Notes: generated by a model not told the origin, from the letters alone. Numbered from the stretch's first letter, positions 9,241-18,297 are shown. The stretch: DNA of 64,000 bases from Cytobacillus oceanisediminis (GCF_007830235.1 NZ_VLKI01000001.1:242464-306463); one strand, 5' to 3'. Made by a program: numbers and translations.

Positions 9241-9416
9241 TTTTAATTTAACACCTCTGCAGCTTTTTTCCTTTAATATTATCACATAAATAAATTTAAT
9301 GGTTTGAGAAGGAGAGTGATCAGTTTCCGGTTCTGCACTTATCCGAAATAAAAATTCAACTCTTTTTTACACCCTATTATCACTATAGAAATGCAGGAAT
9401 GTTGATATGGCGCGAA

Positions 9417-9540
9417 GTGACCGATATATCGAAAAAGTGACCGATATATCCAAAAAGTGACCGATAAAATTTGAATCTGACCGATATATTGAAAAACTGA
9501 CCGATAAACATGGGAAAGTGACCGATATATCCCGATCCAT
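9417..9540. repeat. Tandem array of six 20-21-bp GTGACCGATATAT units
   Basis: Core GTGACCGATA or CTGACCGATA recurs with CCGATA at 9421, 9441, 9461, 9481, 9501 and 9522: periods of 20, 20, 20, 20 and 21 bases. Spacers are mostly A-rich (GAAAAA, CAAAAA). It lies between the rhodanese promoter side and the lrgB terminator. No ribosome site or sensible protein is encoded. The core resembles the arrays at 21.4, 47.2 and 48.1 kb. Confidence 0.85.
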
Positions 9541-9657
9541 ACAAATATTCGCGCAAAAACTCGATCAAGTATGTCTTTATGACGCCTATTACGCTCAAAT
9601 TAATAAAGAAATTGCTTACACAAAGGCAAGTACATAGTTGAAATGCATTCCTTTCAT

Positions 9658-9688
9658 AAAAAAACGCAATCCCACTCAAAGGATTGCG
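9658..9688 (-). terminator. Terminator of lrgAB
   Basis: On the minus strand CGCAATCC-loop-GGATTGCG followed by a run of seven T; six bases after the lrgB stop. Confidence 0.85.
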
Positions 9689-9693
9689 CAACT

Positions 9694-10386
9694 TTATAAT
9701 TGTATCAGCGGATAAACCCAAGGAAGTATGATAGAGGTAATAATGGCCGAAGCCCCCATCGCAACGCTTGAAACAGCACCTGTAACCGGCCCTTCCGCCA
9801 CTGCCTGGCTTGTGCCGATCCCATGTGAAACGGTTCCGATCCCAAGTCCTCGTGAAAACGGATCAGAAATGTTCGTAACGGTTAAAAGAGCTGGCCCAAA
9901 AACAGCTCCAAATATGCCAGAGGTGATAACAAAAGCTGCTGCAAGCGCAGGATCCCCGCCGATTAGGACGACCGCTTCAATGGCCACAGGGGTTGTGACT
10001 GCTTTAACAGCAGATGTCGCCTGGATGGTATCAGACAACCCTAGAGTTTTTGAAATCCAAACAGCTGAAAGAATAGTAGAAAGTGTTCCAATGACCAGCC
10101 CAAATACAGCAGGCATTAATTTTTCCATTATGATCTCTCTATTTTTATATAAAGGGACTGCCAGGGCAACCGTAGCTGGACCCAATAAAGATGTTATCCA
10201 TTCCTTGGCAGAGGAATATTGCTCATAGCTGATATCGAATGAGCTAAGAATGACAATCATAACAATCGTTGCGGTCAATATAGGTGTTGTGAATGGCGAT
10301 ACCACACGCCGTGATAGAGCTGTAGCCCCAAAATATACAGTAATTGTAAGAACAATACTAATGAGAGTGAGAATGAGACTGTTCAT
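9694..10386 (-). CDS. lrgB: LrgB/CidB/PftB-family membrane protein
   Basis: 230 residues, the standard family length, with about eight hydrophobic segments and family patches such as KAVTTPVAIEA and LGIGTVSHGIGTSQAV. It follows an LrgA-type gene with a 29-base overlap, the typical two-gene arrangement. In Bacillus subtilis the relatives include PftAB (YsbAB), which mediates pyruvate uptake, and in staphylococci LrgAB modulates murein hydrolase activity; sequence alone does not decide which. No LytST two-component genes lie next door. A terminator follows directly. Confidence 0.9.
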   Translation of the reverse strand: MNSLILTLISIVLTITVYFGATALSRRVVSPFTTPILTATIVMIVILSSFDISYEQYSSAKEWITSLLGPATVALAVPLYKNREIIMEKLMPAVFGLVIGTLSTILSAVWISKTLGLSDTIQATSAVKAVTTPVAIEAVVLIGGDPALAAAFVITSGIFGAVFGPALLTVTNISDPFSRGLGIGTVSHGIGTSQAVAEGPVTGAVSSVAMGASAIITSIILPWVYPLIQL

Positions 10387-10756
10387 GATGTGTTCGTTCC
10401 TTTTCCCTTCTTGATAAGGATTGAGTCAATCCGGCTGTGATCAGTAAACCTATAATGGTACTGCCTGCAATCATAAGCAGCAATTGCATTCCGGTCGTTT
10501 TGATAAGTCCTGCATAATTCATTAAGCCTACCGCAAACGGGACGAAAAACAAGGCAAGATGTCTGATTAAAAAAGACGCACTCTTCTCGATGTACCGAAT
10601 CTGAATAATTCCGCTTGATAAAAGGATATATAAAAGGATCATCCCCAGCACACTGGCTGGTATAGGAAAATCAAGGTTGCCCACTATGAAACTAGAAAAT
10701 TGGTAAATGGCCCAAAGCAAAAATATTTGAATTAAAAACAACAAAACATTTTTCAT
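10358..10756 (-). CDS. lrgA: LrgA/CidA/PftA-family holin-like protein
   Basis: 132 residues with four hydrophobic segments; conserved region FPIPASVLGMILLYILL and FLIRHLALFFVPFAVGLM match the LrgA/CidA family. Start chosen at ATG 10756, eight bases after AAAGGAA; the longer frame to 10825 has no ribosome site. The C-terminus is unusual in being histidine-rich (THHEQSHSHSH). It overlaps lrgB by 29 bases, so the two are co-translated and probably form one membrane complex. Confidence 0.9.
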   Translation of the reverse strand: MKNVLLFLIQIFLLWAIYQFSSFIVGNLDFPIPASVLGMILLYILLSSGIIQIRYIEKSASFLIRHLALFFVPFAVGLMNYAGLIKTTGMQLLLMIAGSTIIGLLITAGLTQSLSRREKERTHHEQSHSHSH

Positions 10757-10925
10757 GTATAACATTCCTTTCGATAACCAAAATAAAATTATAGCATCGA
10801 ATATGCAGAATGAAAACAAGTACAATCCAGGTCTGTAACATTATACAGTCAAAATGGAGTTCATACTGGATGAATGCACAATAATCCTATTATTGGTCTA
10901 TTGTTCCAAGTCAATAGGTTAAATC

Positions 10926-10953
10926 AAAAAAGGCCCTATGGAAGGCCTTTTTT
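10926..10953 (-). terminator. Terminator after the coat-protein-like gene (bidirectional form)
   Basis: AAAAAGGCC-loop-GGCCTTTTTT; T runs exist on both strands. It lies about 30 bases past the stop of the minus-strand gene at 10982. Confidence 0.75.
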
Positions 10954-10981
10954 CACTATTGGATTCCCAGCTATATTATTG

Positions 10982-11293
10982 TTAATCAGATACTGGGGAA
11001 AGAGCGCATATGCAGCGGCAATCAACTATAAAGTCAAGGGTTCTTGGCGGTCCTTGCTCTGTAAATGTAAAGGTTGCACAACATGTTTCACGGTTGAACC
11101 TTACAAATTTAAATTCAGTTGGCTGTGGACTTGCGCCAGGTCCTAACGCCAGGAATTCAGCAGTTCCTTTCAGCAAAAGCAAAAACATATCACCTCTTTC
11201 AGCATTCCTTAAAATGCTGCAGGCACAGCCTTCGCAATTCCCTTCTCTATCAGGGCGTACATCATTACAATCATGTCTTCTAGATCCCAACAT
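10982..11293 (-). CDS. Cysteine-rich spore coat protein, CotY/CotZ/ExsY-like
   Basis: 103 residues from ATG 11293, five bases after AAGGGGGTG. Nine or so cysteines occur in two groups: NCEGCACSILRNA near the N-terminus and ETCCATFTFTE ... VDCRCICAL at the end. The pattern of a front CxxCxC and a closing DCRCIC resembles CotY, CotZ and ExsY, which cross-link the outer spore coat or exosporium, although it is shorter than those (about 150 residues). It is a single gene ended by a strong terminator. Spore location is inferred. Confidence 0.6.
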   Translation of the reverse strand: MLGSRRHDCNDVRPDREGNCEGCACSILRNAERGDMFLLLLKGTAEFLALGPGASPQPTEFKFVRFNRETCCATFTFTEQGPPRTLDFIVDCRCICALSPVSD

Positions 11294-11433
11294 ACAATCA
11301 CCCCCTTTACTACTATAATATTTCGGAATTTTCATTTGGACAAAATAATTACAACTTTTTATAAAATTGTACAGTTTGCCTATCGTCTAGTTTTGAGATG
11401 AATGTTTCTAATCTCTCAAATCTCCTAAATCCA

Positions 11434-11469
11434 CACAAAAACGCTCAGAGAGAATTTCTCTGAGCGTTT
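11434..11469 (-). terminator. Terminator of ydaP-like gene
   Basis: Inverted repeat AAACGCTCAGAGA / TCTCTGAGCGTTT with TTTTTG following on the minus strand; 27 bases past the stop. Confidence 0.85.
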
Positions 11470-11495
11470 ACGTTTTTTATTTTATATACCCATTT

Positions 11496-13196
11496 TTAGA
11501 GAGGCGGCTTATGGATGGTACCTTCCTGGAACAATTCCTTCACCATATGCCGGGCATATCCTGTCATTTGGGCGAAAGTGATTTTTGCCGGTAATGGCGC
11601 TTCATTGGCATCCACCACAACATCTATAATACATGGCTTCCGCCCGGAGACCGCTTTTTCTAAAGCCGGCAGGATGTCATCAGGGTGCTCGACCCTGTAT
11701 CCAATTCCTCCGCAAATGTCTGCATAACGGGCAAAATCCGGATTTTGGAGATTGGTGCCGAACTCTGCATTCCCCATCACTTCTTGTTCAAATTTAATCA
11801 TAGCTATTTTGTGGTTGTTAAAAACAATACATACCATTGGAAGGTCGTATTTCACCGCTGTCACAAAGTCATTCATCATCATTTGAAATCCGCCATCCCC
11901 GCAAATGGCAAATACCTGCTTATGCGGGTAAGCAATCCGGCCAGCGATGGCGCCAGGTAATCCGCAGCCTAATGTGGCCAGCCAGCCGGAAGTGATAAAT
12001 TTTTGATTCCTCATTTTAAAATGCCTTGCCATCCAAACGGTTACATTCCCAACATCCACGGAAAGAATGGCATCATCCGCTGCAACTTGCTGCAGAGCCC
12101 CTATCACACGCTGCGGTTTAATTGGAACGGAGTTATCCGCCTCCTGCTCTTTCAATCTGGTCCACCAGTCATTCATTTGGCTCTGGTATTTTTGAAGAAA
12201 TGCTCCATCATTAGGTGTTTGAATCAAACCCGTAAGCATGCTGAGTGTCAGTTCAGAATCACCGGCTAAACCGACATCAACCGGATAACGCTTGCCGATT
12301 TGGGAGGGATCTTTATCAATATGGATAGTCTTTGCATTTTCAGGCAGGAATCCAGTAAACGGGAAAGAGGTACCGACCATGATTAACGTATCCGCCTCTT
12401 CCATCGCAAGGGTTGCTGGCTTGGTTCCAAGCAATCCAAGACCTCCAAGGCTAAGAGGATGGTCATCCGGAACGATGCCTTTACCAGGCAAAGTCAGGAC
12501 AATTGGCGCGTTTAATTTCTCTGCTAAACGAATCAAAGAGTCACGTGCCCCTTTCGCTCCTTTTCCAGCTAATATGATCGGTTTTTCCGCCTTATTTAAA
12601 AGTTTCTCTGCCTGCTGTATATCCTGTTGCTGTGGAATTTGATCGGACTGAACCAAGGTCGAACTGGTTACACGGGCACCTCGCTCAATTTCCATTTTAG
12701 GGATATCATCAGGGATAATCAACACTGATACGCCTTTCTTATCATAGGCAGCCCGAACCGCCTGATTGACAACCGTCGGCAGCTGCTCTGCTGACATCAC
12801 GGTTTGGCTGTAAACAGCTACATCTTTAAAAAGGTTTGCCAGATCAACCTCCTGAAAAAAATCAGAGCCCATTAAATCTGTCTCTACCTGTCCCGCAATG
12901 GCTAATACGGGTACTTTGTCAAGCTTTGCATCATATAGGCCATTTAATAAATGAATGGCGCCGGGACCTGCAATCCCCATACAAACTCCCAGCTTTCCTG
13001 TTAATTTTGCATAGGAAGCGGCTGCTAATGCTCCTGCTTCCTCATGCCGTACTTGAACAAAATTAAGCTGCTCCTTCCTTTTCCGAATAGATTCAATTAA
13101 TGAATTTATCGAATCCCCAGGCATTCCGTAAATGTGGTCAACACCCCATTCAATTAACATATCCATCATGGCGTCGCCTGCCTTTTTCCTAAACAT
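11496..13196 (-). CDS. ydaP: Thiamine-pyrophosphate-dependent pyruvate oxidase (YdaP-like)
   Basis: 566 residues, the length of Bacillus YdaP/PoxB-type enzymes. The N-terminal PYR domain has the catalytic glutamate in VRHEEAGALAAA; the middle domain carries GKGAKGARDSLIRLAE; the C-terminal PP domain has the TPP motif GDGGFQMMMNDF ending in FNN. It would decarboxylate pyruvate to acetate (oxidase) in the cytosol or at the membrane. AGGAGG lies nine bases before ATG 13196. It is divergent from the nhaC gene and has its own terminator. In B. subtilis ydaP is a general-stress gene; no clear SigB promoter was seen here. Confidence 0.92.
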   Translation of the reverse strand: MFRKKAGDAMMDMLIEWGVDHIYGMPGDSINSLIESIRKRKEQLNFVQVRHEEAGALAAASYAKLTGKLGVCMGIAGPGAIHLLNGLYDAKLDKVPVLAIAGQVETDLMGSDFFQEVDLANLFKDVAVYSQTVMSAEQLPTVVNQAVRAAYDKKGVSVLIIPDDIPKMEIERGARVTSSTLVQSDQIPQQQDIQQAEKLLNKAEKPIILAGKGAKGARDSLIRLAEKLNAPIVLTLPGKGIVPDDHPLSLGGLGLLGTKPATLAMEEADTLIMVGTSFPFTGFLPENAKTIHIDKDPSQIGKRYPVDVGLAGDSELTLSMLTGLIQTPNDGAFLQKYQSQMNDWWTRLKEQEADNSVPIKPQRVIGALQQVAADDAILSVDVGNVTVWMARHFKMRNQKFITSGWLATLGCGLPGAIAGRIAYPHKQVFAICGDGGFQMMMNDFVTAVKYDLPMVCIVFNNHKIAMIKFEQEVMGNAEFGTNLQNPDFARYADICGGIGYRVEHPDDILPALEKAVSGRKPCIIDVVVDANEAPLPAKITFAQMTGYARHMVKELFQEGTIHKPPL

Positions 13197-13384
13197 AAGC
13201 TATCGCCTCCTATTTCAGTTATTGATAGTATGACCCATTAAATAGGAAACAATTTGTATGAATGATTGAGGCGAGATTGCTGGAAGCTTAATGCCTTTTC
13301 GTGTAGAACGGCTTAAGAATCATTTCCCTCCATATGTGAAAACCTAATGCAAGATGTGGTCTGTTTTTAAAAGGAGGAAACGCT

Positions 13385-14893
13385 ATGGATAACGACAAAC
13401 AAATGCAAGAGCAGGAAGCAGCTGTAACAGAGGCCGTTGGAGAAATGGAAGTCGACCGGCTTGAATTTTATGGAGGAGCCTTTACGTCGACACTCCCTCT
13501 TGTATTTTTTATCATTTGGGCCATTGTTTTAAGTGTGTTAAAGCTGGTTACGGAAGAAGCCCTTGTGTTGGGAATGGTAATGGGGATTGCATTTGGCTTA
13601 TTCTTTGTGAAATCCAAGTGGCGGGATTATGCCCAGGCTCTGATTACTGGAATGGCTCAGCCGATTGGCGTCATTTCTGTTATCGCCTGGTTTTGGGCCG
13701 GAATGTTTGCGAAACTGCTTGCAGCTGGAGGACTTGTAGAGGGTCTGATCTGGTTTGGATTTGTTACGAATTTAAAAGGCGGGTTACTGGTTGGCGTTAC
13801 ATTCCTACTTGCAGGCCTGTTTTCAACAGCAGTTGGGACCGGATATGGCACAGTCGCCACGTTCGGGATTCTCATGTATCCTGCCGGGATTATTTTAGGG
13901 GCTGACCCTGTTGTACTGCTTGCTGCGATATTAAGCGGTGCTGTTTTCGGGGACAATCTGGCACCTGTTTCCGATACCACGATCGTTTCTGCCACGACTC
14001 AGGAAGCGGATGTACCAGGGGTCGTCCGTTCGAGAATAAAATATTCACTGGCTGCAGCCATTCCTGCTTTTATTATGTTTATTATTTTTGGCGGCGGCAA
14101 AGCAGGTGTTGAAAATCCTGCAGTCATTTCACAGCTGGAGGAGCAAGTTTCACCTATCGGATTATTTATGTTAATTCCGTTTATTCTGGTCCTGACATTA
14201 GCTCTCATGGGACGTCATTTAGTAACTACTTTAACATGGGGAATCGTTGCATCGATCGCGGTTATTTTCCTGACAGGAACTTCATTAACAACGGTTCTTA
14301 ATTTTTCTCGGGATGAACTGGGGAACCCCGTTGTAGGCGGAGCCTTAATGAGCGGGATCGGCGGATATTTTAATATGGCCATCCTGATTTTATTTATCCT
14401 CGCAGCTGCACATATTATGGAGCTTGCCGGAACCATGGAGAGAATAAAAAGCTTCTTTTTAAAAATCATTAACGGAGTTGTCAGAAGAGCAGAGCTGTCC
14501 ATATTCGGAATTGTCGCTTTCCTTAATGTGTTCATTACCATTAACACGGCAGCAGAAATTACAGCCGGGCCTTTTGTCCGCCAGCTTGGCAAGGAATTTC
14601 ATATCCATCCCTATCGTCGGGCCAATTTCCTTGATACGGTTTCCTCATCATTAGGTTATATCTTCCCCTGGAGCGGAGGCGTATTGCTTGCATGGGCTAC
14701 TATTAAAGGTGCTGCCCAGCAATTCGGCTTCCTCCCCATCGTAGGACCAACCGAAGTCTTCCCTTTTGTCTTTCAGGGATGGTTTCTCCTTCTGGTCATG
14801 CTGATTGCAGCATTAACTGGCTGGGGCTTGCGGTTTGAAGGAAAAAATGGAGAAGAACTAAAGCGTGAGGAATTTGAAGCTTACCAAAAATAG
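13385..14893 (+). CDS. NhaC-family Na+/H+ antiporter
   Basis: 502 residues with about eleven to twelve transmembrane segments. The family stretch FGDNLAPVSDTTIVSAT (near residue 185), and a related later motif LDTVSSSLGYIFPWSGG, are characteristic of NhaC/PF03553 transporters; the AEITAGPFVR segment is also typical. AAAAGGAGGAAACGCT precedes the ATG. The acidic N-terminus (about 30 residues) is cytoplasmic. It may exchange sodium or an organic acid for protons; several NhaC-like proteins carry other substrates, so the exact role is open. Monocistronic with a terminator. Confidence 0.88.
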   Translation: MDNDKQMQEQEAAVTEAVGEMEVDRLEFYGGAFTSTLPLVFFIIWAIVLSVLKLVTEEALVLGMVMGIAFGLFFVKSKWRDYAQALITGMAQPIGVISVIAWFWAGMFAKLLAAGGLVEGLIWFGFVTNLKGGLLVGVTFLLAGLFSTAVGTGYGTVATFGILMYPAGIILGADPVVLLAAILSGAVFGDNLAPVSDTTIVSATTQEADVPGVVRSRIKYSLAAAIPAFIMFIIFGGGKAGVENPAVISQLEEQVSPIGLFMLIPFILVLTLALMGRHLVTTLTWGIVASIAVIFLTGTSLTTVLNFSRDELGNPVVGGALMSGIGGYFNMAILILFILAAAHIMELAGTMERIKSFFLKIINGVVRRAELSIFGIVAFLNVFITINTAAEITAGPFVRQLGKEFHIHPYRRANFLDTVSSSLGYIFPWSGGVLLAWATIKGAAQQFGFLPIVGPTEVFPFVFQGWFLLLVMLIAALTGWGLRFEGKNGEELKREEFEAYQK

Positions 14894-14905
14894 TATAACC
14901 CCAAT

Positions 14906-14937
14906 AGAAAAAGGACCCTTGCAGTCCTTTTTCTATA
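14906..14937. terminator. Terminator between nhaC-like gene and convergent minus gene
   Basis: AGAAAAAGGAC-loop-GTCCTTTTTCT; symmetrical A/T tracts allow use on either strand. Confidence 0.8.
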
Positions 14938-14965
14938 TCTTATTAAAATAAACAGATGGTTCAAT

Positions 14966-15421
14966 CTAAGCAGATACTTCTACAATCATGCTGCTTTGGA
15001 TTGGTTTCCCTTTGTATACTAAATCTCCATGATTGTTTGAATGGAGAGTAACTTTTATTTCATTTTTTCCTTCCTTCAAAGAACCTAAATGATAATATTC
15101 TCCGTATAAACGATTGATTTTTTCACCATTTATATATAAGTGAGCATGGCCTTCATTATAGCTTTGTTCGTTCAATCCTGCGTTTTCAGGTGCAAATGTA
15201 AAATGATCCAGCTGAACTTTCAGCAGCCATGTGCCCGAGCGGTCTTCCGTCACGATTATGTTTACATCTGGAACTTCATAACCTTGTGGAATTCCCACAT
15301 CTCCATGGTCCATATGATTCTTTGTAGCATCTGCGTGATTGTGTGGATTTTGGCTTGTAAAATAAAAAAAGAATCCTAAAAAAAGTACGAAGAAAAATAA
15401 AAAACTCCTTAACCTTTCCAT
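14966..15421 (-). CDS. Membrane-anchored extracellular protein of unknown function
   Basis: 151 residues: an N-terminal hydrophobic anchor (FLFFFVLFLGFFFYF) and an outside domain that looks all-beta and histidine-containing (NHADATKNHMDHGD; DHFTFAPENAG; GHAHLYINGEKINRLYGEYY; HSNNHGDL). The order of a histidine-rich stretch then an Ig-like domain suggests metal contact, but no established metal site is recognisable. It lies 25 bases after the DUF2243 gene, so the pair is probably co-transcribed and may act together at the membrane. Confidence 0.7.
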   Translation of the reverse strand: MERLRSFLFFFVLFLGFFFYFTSQNPHNHADATKNHMDHGDVGIPQGYEVPDVNIIVTEDRSGTWLLKVQLDHFTFAPENAGLNEQSYNEGHAHLYINGEKINRLYGEYYHLGSLKEGKNEIKVTLHSNNHGDLVYKGKPIQSSMIVEVSA

Positions 15422-15446
15422 TTAAAACCTCACTCTAAAATTTCAA

Positions 15447-15890
15447 TTATGTTGTTTTTTCCATGCGCTTGATCATATAACCAATGATAACAAGCAAAAG
15501 GCCAATCGCTAAAAAAGCTAAATCATATAACATAGGATTTTCAGCTAATGGTTTAACACGATGAACCTGGAGAATATGATGATCCACAATCCCTTCCACG
15601 AGATTGAATGTACCGCCGCCTATAAAAATACTGCCGAGAAAAATCTTCCAGCTATCTCCGAGTTGATTTTTTCTGGCATCTTGAAAAATTTTCACCCCGC
15701 CCCAAATCAGCTTAGCAGAAAATAACGCAGTAAATAGCCCATCTGTAAAAATCTCAAGCTGAAGATTAGGACTTAAGATCATATGGTGCCATTGCAGAAG
15801 CTGATGAAATAATATCCCATCTATTGCCCCTAATAACCCCAATCCAAGAATAAAGCCAGCTATAAATAAATTTTTGTTTTCTTTTTTCAA
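15447..15890 (-). CDS. DUF2243 family membrane protein
   Basis: 147 residues, four transmembrane segments. It has the DUF2243 signature DGILFHQLLQWHHM near residue 24 and a second histidine-bearing repeat GIVDHHILQVHRV near residue 95, both just before or after membrane helices. Conserved histidines could bind a metal or heme (inference). It is the upstream gene of a pair with the anchored beta-protein at 14966. Confidence 0.85.
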   Translation of the reverse strand: MKKENKNLFIAGFILGLGLLGAIDGILFHQLLQWHHMILSPNLQLEIFTDGLFTALFSAKLIWGGVKIFQDARKNQLGDSWKIFLGSIFIGGGTFNLVEGIVDHHILQVHRVKPLAENPMLYDLAFLAIGLLLVIIGYMIKRMEKTT

Positions 15891-15994
15891 ATAATAGCAC
15901 CCTCTAAAAAAAAATGATTACTTCGAGTAGTGCCCAAAAATAGTGGATATTATACATTTTAGAGATTTGGCAATGTTACATAATTTTAATATAA

Positions 15995-16234
15995 GGCTTT
16001 TGTTAAAGCTTATTATTGTTTTTTAGCACCCTGTTGATTGGAGCGGAAGACACGAACTCCTCGAAAATGCATTCGCATTTTCTTACGACGAGGTGTTTAT
16101 CCGAGGATGCTTATTCAACGTCCTGCGGGAGTGCGGATCAAAGGGAGACCCCGCAGGAGCAAAGCGACGAGGAGCGTCGGACCGCCCGCGGAAAGGGAGT
16201 GCCTCGTGCTGAAATCAACAGGCAAATTTAACAG
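15995..16234 (+). mobile_element. MITE-like 240-bp element, copy 1 (ends worn)
   Basis: Nearly identical, in opposite orientation, to the element at 18051-18290. It starts GGCTTTTGTTAAAGC (one base insertion relative to the perfect copy) and ends TTTAACAG, with the last bases of the right inverted repeat lost. Inside are the hairpin GAAAATGC-ATTC-GCATTTTC and CCTGCGGG...CCCGCAGG, and the block is much more GC-rich than its surroundings. No transposase inside; reading frames within it are by-products. Confidence 0.8.
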
Positions 16235-16502
16235 TAGTATAAAAATAAGGGAACCGCATTGGTGTATGCAGTTCCGATGGATTCACAGTAAAAATCGCAT
16301 ATGAATGAACTCAAAAACGCTCAGTATCGCTCTGAGGGTTAAGGTTATGGATGGTTGGCCCCCCTCTCGTAAAACATGATCTATCATACAAGTATCAATA
16401 TGAAATCAACCAGCAATCTATATTTCCGCTTTATACCTCCATCATAATTTAATTGAATATAGGTATACTAATCCTTGAGATTTCGACGGAAGGATAATAG
16501 CT

Positions 16503-17444
16503 ATGACCAAAGAAAGAGACATACAAAAGGTTCTAAAAAGATTAGCCGGTACGGACCAAAAAATTAATTTCAAAAAAGCTGTTAACTTAACCCCTGACTT
16601 ACAGGATTACCTGAATTATTACGATTTTCATTTAAAAAACATCGATTATCATTTTGGAAAAATAGATATTAATGGGACGCAAATTATGGTGCAAATGTTT
16701 TCGCCGGAGACAAGTATTGGGACGATTATATTGTTGCATGGTTACTTGGATCATGTAGGAATTTTAAAAAATATCATCCAACATTTAAACGACCATAAAT
16801 ACCGGGTCATCAGCTATGATTTACAAGGCCATGGCCTGTCTGAAGGAGAAATTGCCTCTGTTAAAAGTTTTTCCGATTATGTAGTAACCCTTGAAAAGTT
16901 AATGAACAAAACACAGCAAGAAATATCCGGTCCTTTTTATGGGATTGGGCATAGTACAGGTGGGGCTATTTTGATCAATTATGTTTTAAAGCAGAAGGAA
17001 ACAAATTTTAACAAAATTATACTGATTGCTCCTTTGGTTAGATCGAACCTATGGTTTTTTTCAAAAATGGGTTTTTATCTTATGAGGCCATTTCCATTCA
17101 TTAAAGAGATTCACAGGAATTTTCGCGACAATTCCTCAGATAAACAATTTGTCAACTTCATAAAAAAAGATCCTTTGCAGCCAAAAGCCATTCCCACTGA
17201 GTGGTTAAGTTCACTCATCCATTGGAACAAGGAAATTCAAACCTATACCGCGTCTAATAAAGAAACACTGCTTATCCAAGGGACAGAAGACAAGACTGTA
17301 GAGTGGAAGTATAATCTAAATTTTATTGAGGAAAAATTCAACAACTTACATGTTAGCCTTATTAAAAACGGAAGGCATCAATTGTTTAATGAAAAACCCG
17401 ATATTCGTGACCAAGTATTCCAAAAGATTGTCCGTTTTTTGTAA
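16503..17444 (+). CDS. Alpha/beta hydrolase, lysophospholipase/monoglyceride-lipase-like
   Basis: 313 residues, no signal peptide. The oxyanion region LLHGYLDHVG, the YDLQGHGLSEGE strand-helix and the nucleophile elbow GIGHSTGG (Ser of GHSTG) are those of the serine-aminopeptidase S33/monoacylglycerol-lipase group; the acid (GTEDKTVEW) and histidine (KNGRHQLFNE) complete the triad. GGAAGGATAATAGCT precedes the ATG. It lies between the two inverted MITE copies, so it could have been moved with them. The substrate, probably a lipid ester, is not known. Confidence 0.88.
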   Translation: MTKERDIQKVLKRLAGTDQKINFKKAVNLTPDLQDYLNYYDFHLKNIDYHFGKIDINGTQIMVQMFSPETSIGTIILLHGYLDHVGILKNIIQHLNDHKYRVISYDLQGHGLSEGEIASVKSFSDYVVTLEKLMNKTQQEISGPFYGIGHSTGGAILINYVLKQKETNFNKIILIAPLVRSNLWFFSKMGFYLMRPFPFIKEIHRNFRDNSSDKQFVNFIKKDPLQPKAIPTEWLSSLIHWNKEIQTYTASNKETLLIQGTEDKTVEWKYNLNFIEEKFNNLHVSLIKNGRHQLFNEKPDIRDQVFQKIVRFL

Positions 17445-17737
17445 AAGAAGGGCTTGTTTTGTTCTTGTGCATATACTCGTTTTTTTATACTTTTCCAATA
17501 GCTTTTTGGGCGGCCTGATACCTCTTATGAATTCTATTTCTCAGAAGGATGCTTTAAGGCTGCTTCCTATTCTTTTATAAATCATCGAGAGTAGAACCAG
17601 AGATACCTAGACATCTCCATTCAAAGGATAAATAAAAGTCTAGCTTTCTTTGCAAAAGACCCTAAAAATTCCTTAGCCGGCCCGCTCCAGATTTACACCT
17701 CTTGCCTCCGTTATCTACATCATGATAATTTTTCAAC

Positions 17738-17836
17738 TTACTTCCTAAAAATCCTGGACAACAAAAATAGTCCGCCAATTATTAAAGCTAATACTATTAA
17801 TAGAATGATCCCTGGTACCCCTATACTTGCTAACAT
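17738..17836 (-). CDS. 32-residue membrane microprotein resembling the TatA N-terminus
   Basis: Reads MLASIGVPGIILLIVLAL then IIGG, FLLSRIFRK and a stop. GTGGAGG lies seven bases before the ATG, an excellent ribosome site. The opening is very like Bacillus TatA (M..NIGIPGLILI), but the amphipathic helix and acidic tail of TatA are missing. Probably a single-span membrane peptide with outside N-terminus. Function unknown; a decayed tatA is possible, but the clean start and stop speak for a real small gene. Confidence 0.65.
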   Translation of the reverse strand: MLASIGVPGIILLIVLALIIGGLFLLSRIFRK

Positions 17837-17994
17837 CCTTTTACCTCCACTTAGTGTTAAATGCCGTATTATACATTACTACTCTGAATGATACCTTATT
17901 ATTTTTATAAACAAGCGGAGAAGTTTGAAAGTTTAGTGTATGTATCCTTGTTGGAAAGATTTCACTGTTAAATTATGTTGGTAACAAAATAAGG

Positions 17995-18033
17995 ATGAGA
18001 CAAAAGTGTGGAAAATTTCCACTGTTGTCTCAT
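17995..18033. terminator. Inverted repeat, probably the original terminator of the cupin gene
   Basis: ATGAGACAA...GTGGAAAATTTCCAC...TTGTCTCAT with CCCTTTTT on the plus side. The MITE copy 2 now lies between it and the cupin gene stop. Confidence 0.5.
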
Positions 18034-18050
18034 ACCCTTTTTAATTTATT

Positions 18051-18290
18051 GGCTCTGTTAAATTTACCTGTTGATTTCAGCACGAGGCACTCCCTTTCCG
18101 CGGGCGGTCCGACGCTCCTCGTTGCTTTGCTCCTGCGGGGTCTCCCTTTGATCCGCACTCCCGCAGGACGTTGAATAAGCATCCTCGAATAAACACCGCA
18201 CGAAGAAAATGCGAATGCATTTTCGAGGAGTTCGTACCTTCCGCTCCAATCAACAGGGTGCTAAAAAACAACAATAAGCTTAACAGAGCC
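18051..18290 (-). mobile_element. MITE-like 240-bp element, copy 2, with intact ends and target duplication
   Basis: Terminal inverted repeats GGCTCTGTTAA (18051-18061) and TTAACAGAGCC (18280-18290) are perfect over 11 bases. The element is flanked by the 8-bp direct repeat AATTTATT (18043-18050 and 18291-18298). An 8-bp duplication and ends like GGCTCTGTT are features of IS6-family transposition. It carries no transposase and is GC-rich with strong internal hairpins. It sits directly at the stop codon of the cupin gene, leaving the protein intact. Confidence 0.88.
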
Positions 18291-18297
18291 AATTTAT

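Noticed and set aside
9383..9721. 112-codon minus-strand frame across the 20-bp array
   Set aside because: It only follows the repeat and the lrgB terminator; it has no ribosome site and no protein-like composition.
9728..10228. 166-codon plus-strand frame opposite lrgB
   Set aside because: lrgB is clearly coding on the minus strand; the antisense protein is low-complexity (P/T/A-rich).
13657..14592. Several long antisense frames within the nhaC-like gene
   Set aside because: Antisense of a membrane protein gene with strong codon bias; no ribosome sites.
16016..16304. Reading frames inside MITE copies (also 18064-18292)
   Set aside because: They are by-products of the GC-rich element, overlap each other in two frames and end at the element border.
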